From positions 62,001-126,000 of the forward strand of contig NZ_JAJSAX010000001.1 of assembly GCF_021261315.1 (NCBI RefSeq): DNA of 64,000 bases, in the 5' to 3' direction. Position numbers and translations under genes: made by a program. The notes beneath the pieces are model-generated. The model did not search any database and was not told the origin of the DNA. It saw only the letters and a list, made by a program, of their open reading frames with translations. This document shows positions 62,906-64,000 of the stretch, piece after piece (the stretch's first letter is position 1; each line of letters opens with the position of its first letter). The stretch is from Epilithonimonas sp. JDS (GTDB lineage: Bacteria; Bacteroidota; Bacteroidia; Flavobacteriales; Weeksellaceae).

Positions 62906-64000
62906 ATGGAAAAGAAACTCAAACTTTGGGACGCAGTGATGATCGTAATGGGATCGATGATCGGAAGCGGGATTTTTATCGTGAGCGCCGATATTATGCG
63001 GAATCTCGGTTCCGGCTATTGGCTGATCGTCGTTTGGCTGATCACAACTGTAATGACCGTTGCAGCGGCAATCAGCTACGGCGAACTCTCGGCGATGTTC
63101 CCAAAAGCGGGCGGACAATATACTTATATCACAAAAATCTTCGGGAAACCAATGGGATTCCTCTACGGTTGGGGAATGTTTACGGTGATCCAAACTGGGA
63201 CAATTGCAGCGGTGGCTGTGGCTTTTGGGAAGTTCACGGCATATCTCGTTCCTTCCCTGAATGACGCTGCTCCGATCTTTCAAAGTGGCGAATTTCAGAT
63301 TACCTGGATTCAGATCTTGGCAATTGTCGTGATTATTTTCCTGACTTTTGTGAATACGAAAGGTGTACAGTTTGGGAAAATATTACAGAATGTTTTTACC
63401 TCTTCAAAAATCATCGCGCTTCTTGGATTGATTATTTTAGGTTTTATTTTGATCGATAAATCCAATTGGAGTTCGAATATGAGTTTTGGTTGGGACGCTT
63501 TTCAAAACTTAAAAAATACAGAATGGACAAGAATATCCGGTGCCACGATCCTTGGTGGAATTGCCGCTGCGATGGTTGGTTCGGTTTTCAGTTCGGTGGC
63601 TTGGGAGAATGTCACTTTCATTTCCGGCGAGATCGAGAATCCTAAAAAGAACGTTGTAAAAGCCATGATCTTGGGAACTTCGGCTGTGATGATCCTTTAT
63701 CTTTTGGTGAATTTCGTGTACCTCAATGCGCTAGACAGAGACTCGATTGCATTTGCAGCGAATGACAGAGTGGCGGTTTCTGCAGCGGAGAAAATGTTCG
63801 GAAATGCAGGAACAATCATTATCGCTATTCTTGTGATGATCTCGACATTTGGTTGCGTAAACGGAATTGTTCTCGCGGGCGCAAGGGTTTTCCAAACGAT
63901 GGCAAAAGATGGATTATTCCTAAAATCAGCCGTTGAAAACAACAAAAACGGCGTTCCAGAAAAATCCCTTTGGATGCAAGGAATCTGGGCGAGTTTACTT
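62906..64000 (+). CDS. APC-family amino acid permease, partial at window end
   Basis: 365 codons, running off the right edge, with the start MEKKLKLWDAVMIVMGSMIG. Helical membrane protein with GSMIGSGIFIVSADI near 16-30, GELSAMFPKAGGQYTYI near 59-75 and a Glu/Asn pattern (WENVTFISGEIENPKKNVVKA) near 233 typical of the LAT/CtrA-like APC subfamily. Probably an amino acid or cationic amino acid exchanger. A perfect TATATTTG -7 element is at 62881-62888. Confidence 0.88.
   Translation, partial: MEKKLKLWDAVMIVMGSMIGSGIFIVSADIMRNLGSGYWLIVVWLITTVMTVAAAISYGELSAMFPKAGGQYTYITKIFGKPMGFLYGWGMFTVIQTGTIAAVAVAFGKFTAYLVPSLNDAAPIFQSGEFQITWIQILAIVVIIFLTFVNTKGVQFGKILQNVFTSSKIIALLGLIILGFILIDKSNWSSNMSFGWDAFQNLKNTEWTRISGATILGGIAAAMVGSVFSSVAWENVTFISGEIENPKKNVVKAMILGTSAVMILYLLVNFVYLNALDRDSIAFAANDRVAVSAAEKMFGNAGTIIIAILVMISTFGCVNGIVLAGARVFQTMAKDGLFLKSAVENNKNGVPEKSLWMQGIWASLL

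Noticed and set aside
62831-63283. 150-codon minus-strand ORF
   Set aside because: A frame shadow of the APC permease gene on the plus strand.

Overview
The window is a stretch of chromosome from a member of the Flavobacteriia, most likely the Weeksellaceae (Chryseobacterium/Epilithonimonas/Elizabethkingia group). The evidence is AT-rich DNA, several promoters of the Bacteroidetes type (TTTG, 18-20 bases, TAnnTTTG), secreted proteins with type IX secretion C-terminal domains, a mevalonate-pathway decarboxylase, a TonB receptor, S9/M1/M19 peptidases, and a subclass B3 metallo-beta-lactamase with the unusual Gln/Met active-site residues known from GOB enzymes. There is no prophage, conjugative element, intact insertion sequence or CRISPR array. 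Most genes are single-copy housekeeping or envelope genes, in short operons.

Layout. 0-10 kb: a cation/proton antiporter, a GNAT-like gene with an unlisted 57-residue partner, tyrA behind what looks like a complete tyrosine attenuator (an 18-residue leader with three consecutive Tyr codons, then competing hairpins), purE and purK separated by an oppositely oriented EamA transporter and lipoprotein, a DUF1543 / NTF2-like pair upstream of purK, and a divergent TauE-DUF1634 pair. 10-20 kb: a VOC protein, the B3 beta-lactamase, mevalonate decarboxylase with a repeat inserted inside the gene, a 1-kb repeat-filled gap, a Na-efflux-type ABC transporter, two tandem lipocalin-like lipoproteins, and a YCF48-like T9SS cargo. 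20-34 kb: a DEAD-family helicase, orphan histidine kinase, aldose epimerase, S9 peptidase, secG, HD hydrolase, peptidase E with a heptanucleotide array at its start, a 21-bp tandem array, and a TonB receptor with a beta-helix lipoprotein. 34-50 kb: threonylcarbamoyl-AMP synthase, a PIN toxin-antitoxin pair with a visible operator, CCA-adding enzyme operon, LytS/LytR-type two-component system, a Tat-exported dipeptidase, SDR, prolyl oligopeptidase, thyA, a second toxin-antitoxin pair whose toxin carries a stop codon, and an M1 aminopeptidase. 50-64 kb: an alkyltransferase-like protein, DUF5686 outer-membrane protein, GH5 glycosidase, Zn/Cd/Pb P-type ATPase near a Fur/Zur regulator, FKBP, rplS, tRNA-Ser beside a remnant of kbl, asparaginase I, serA, a HAD protein and the start of an APC permease that runs off the window.

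The most distinctive content lies between the genes. At least six families of palindromic or tandem repeats occupy the intergenic space: long inverted CTACAAACATTT...GGAGC palindromes, a five-member GCAGCCC.../...GGCTGC element, GGCTTTAGCC palindromes, ATTCCTACGGAAT inverted repeats, 7/14-bp GTTGATA-type arrays and a 10-copy 21-bp array. One copy has entered the mevalonate decarboxylase reading frame. The observation that best fits the request for an undescribed system is the tyrA attenuator, whose leader peptide appears to start almost at the transcription start.
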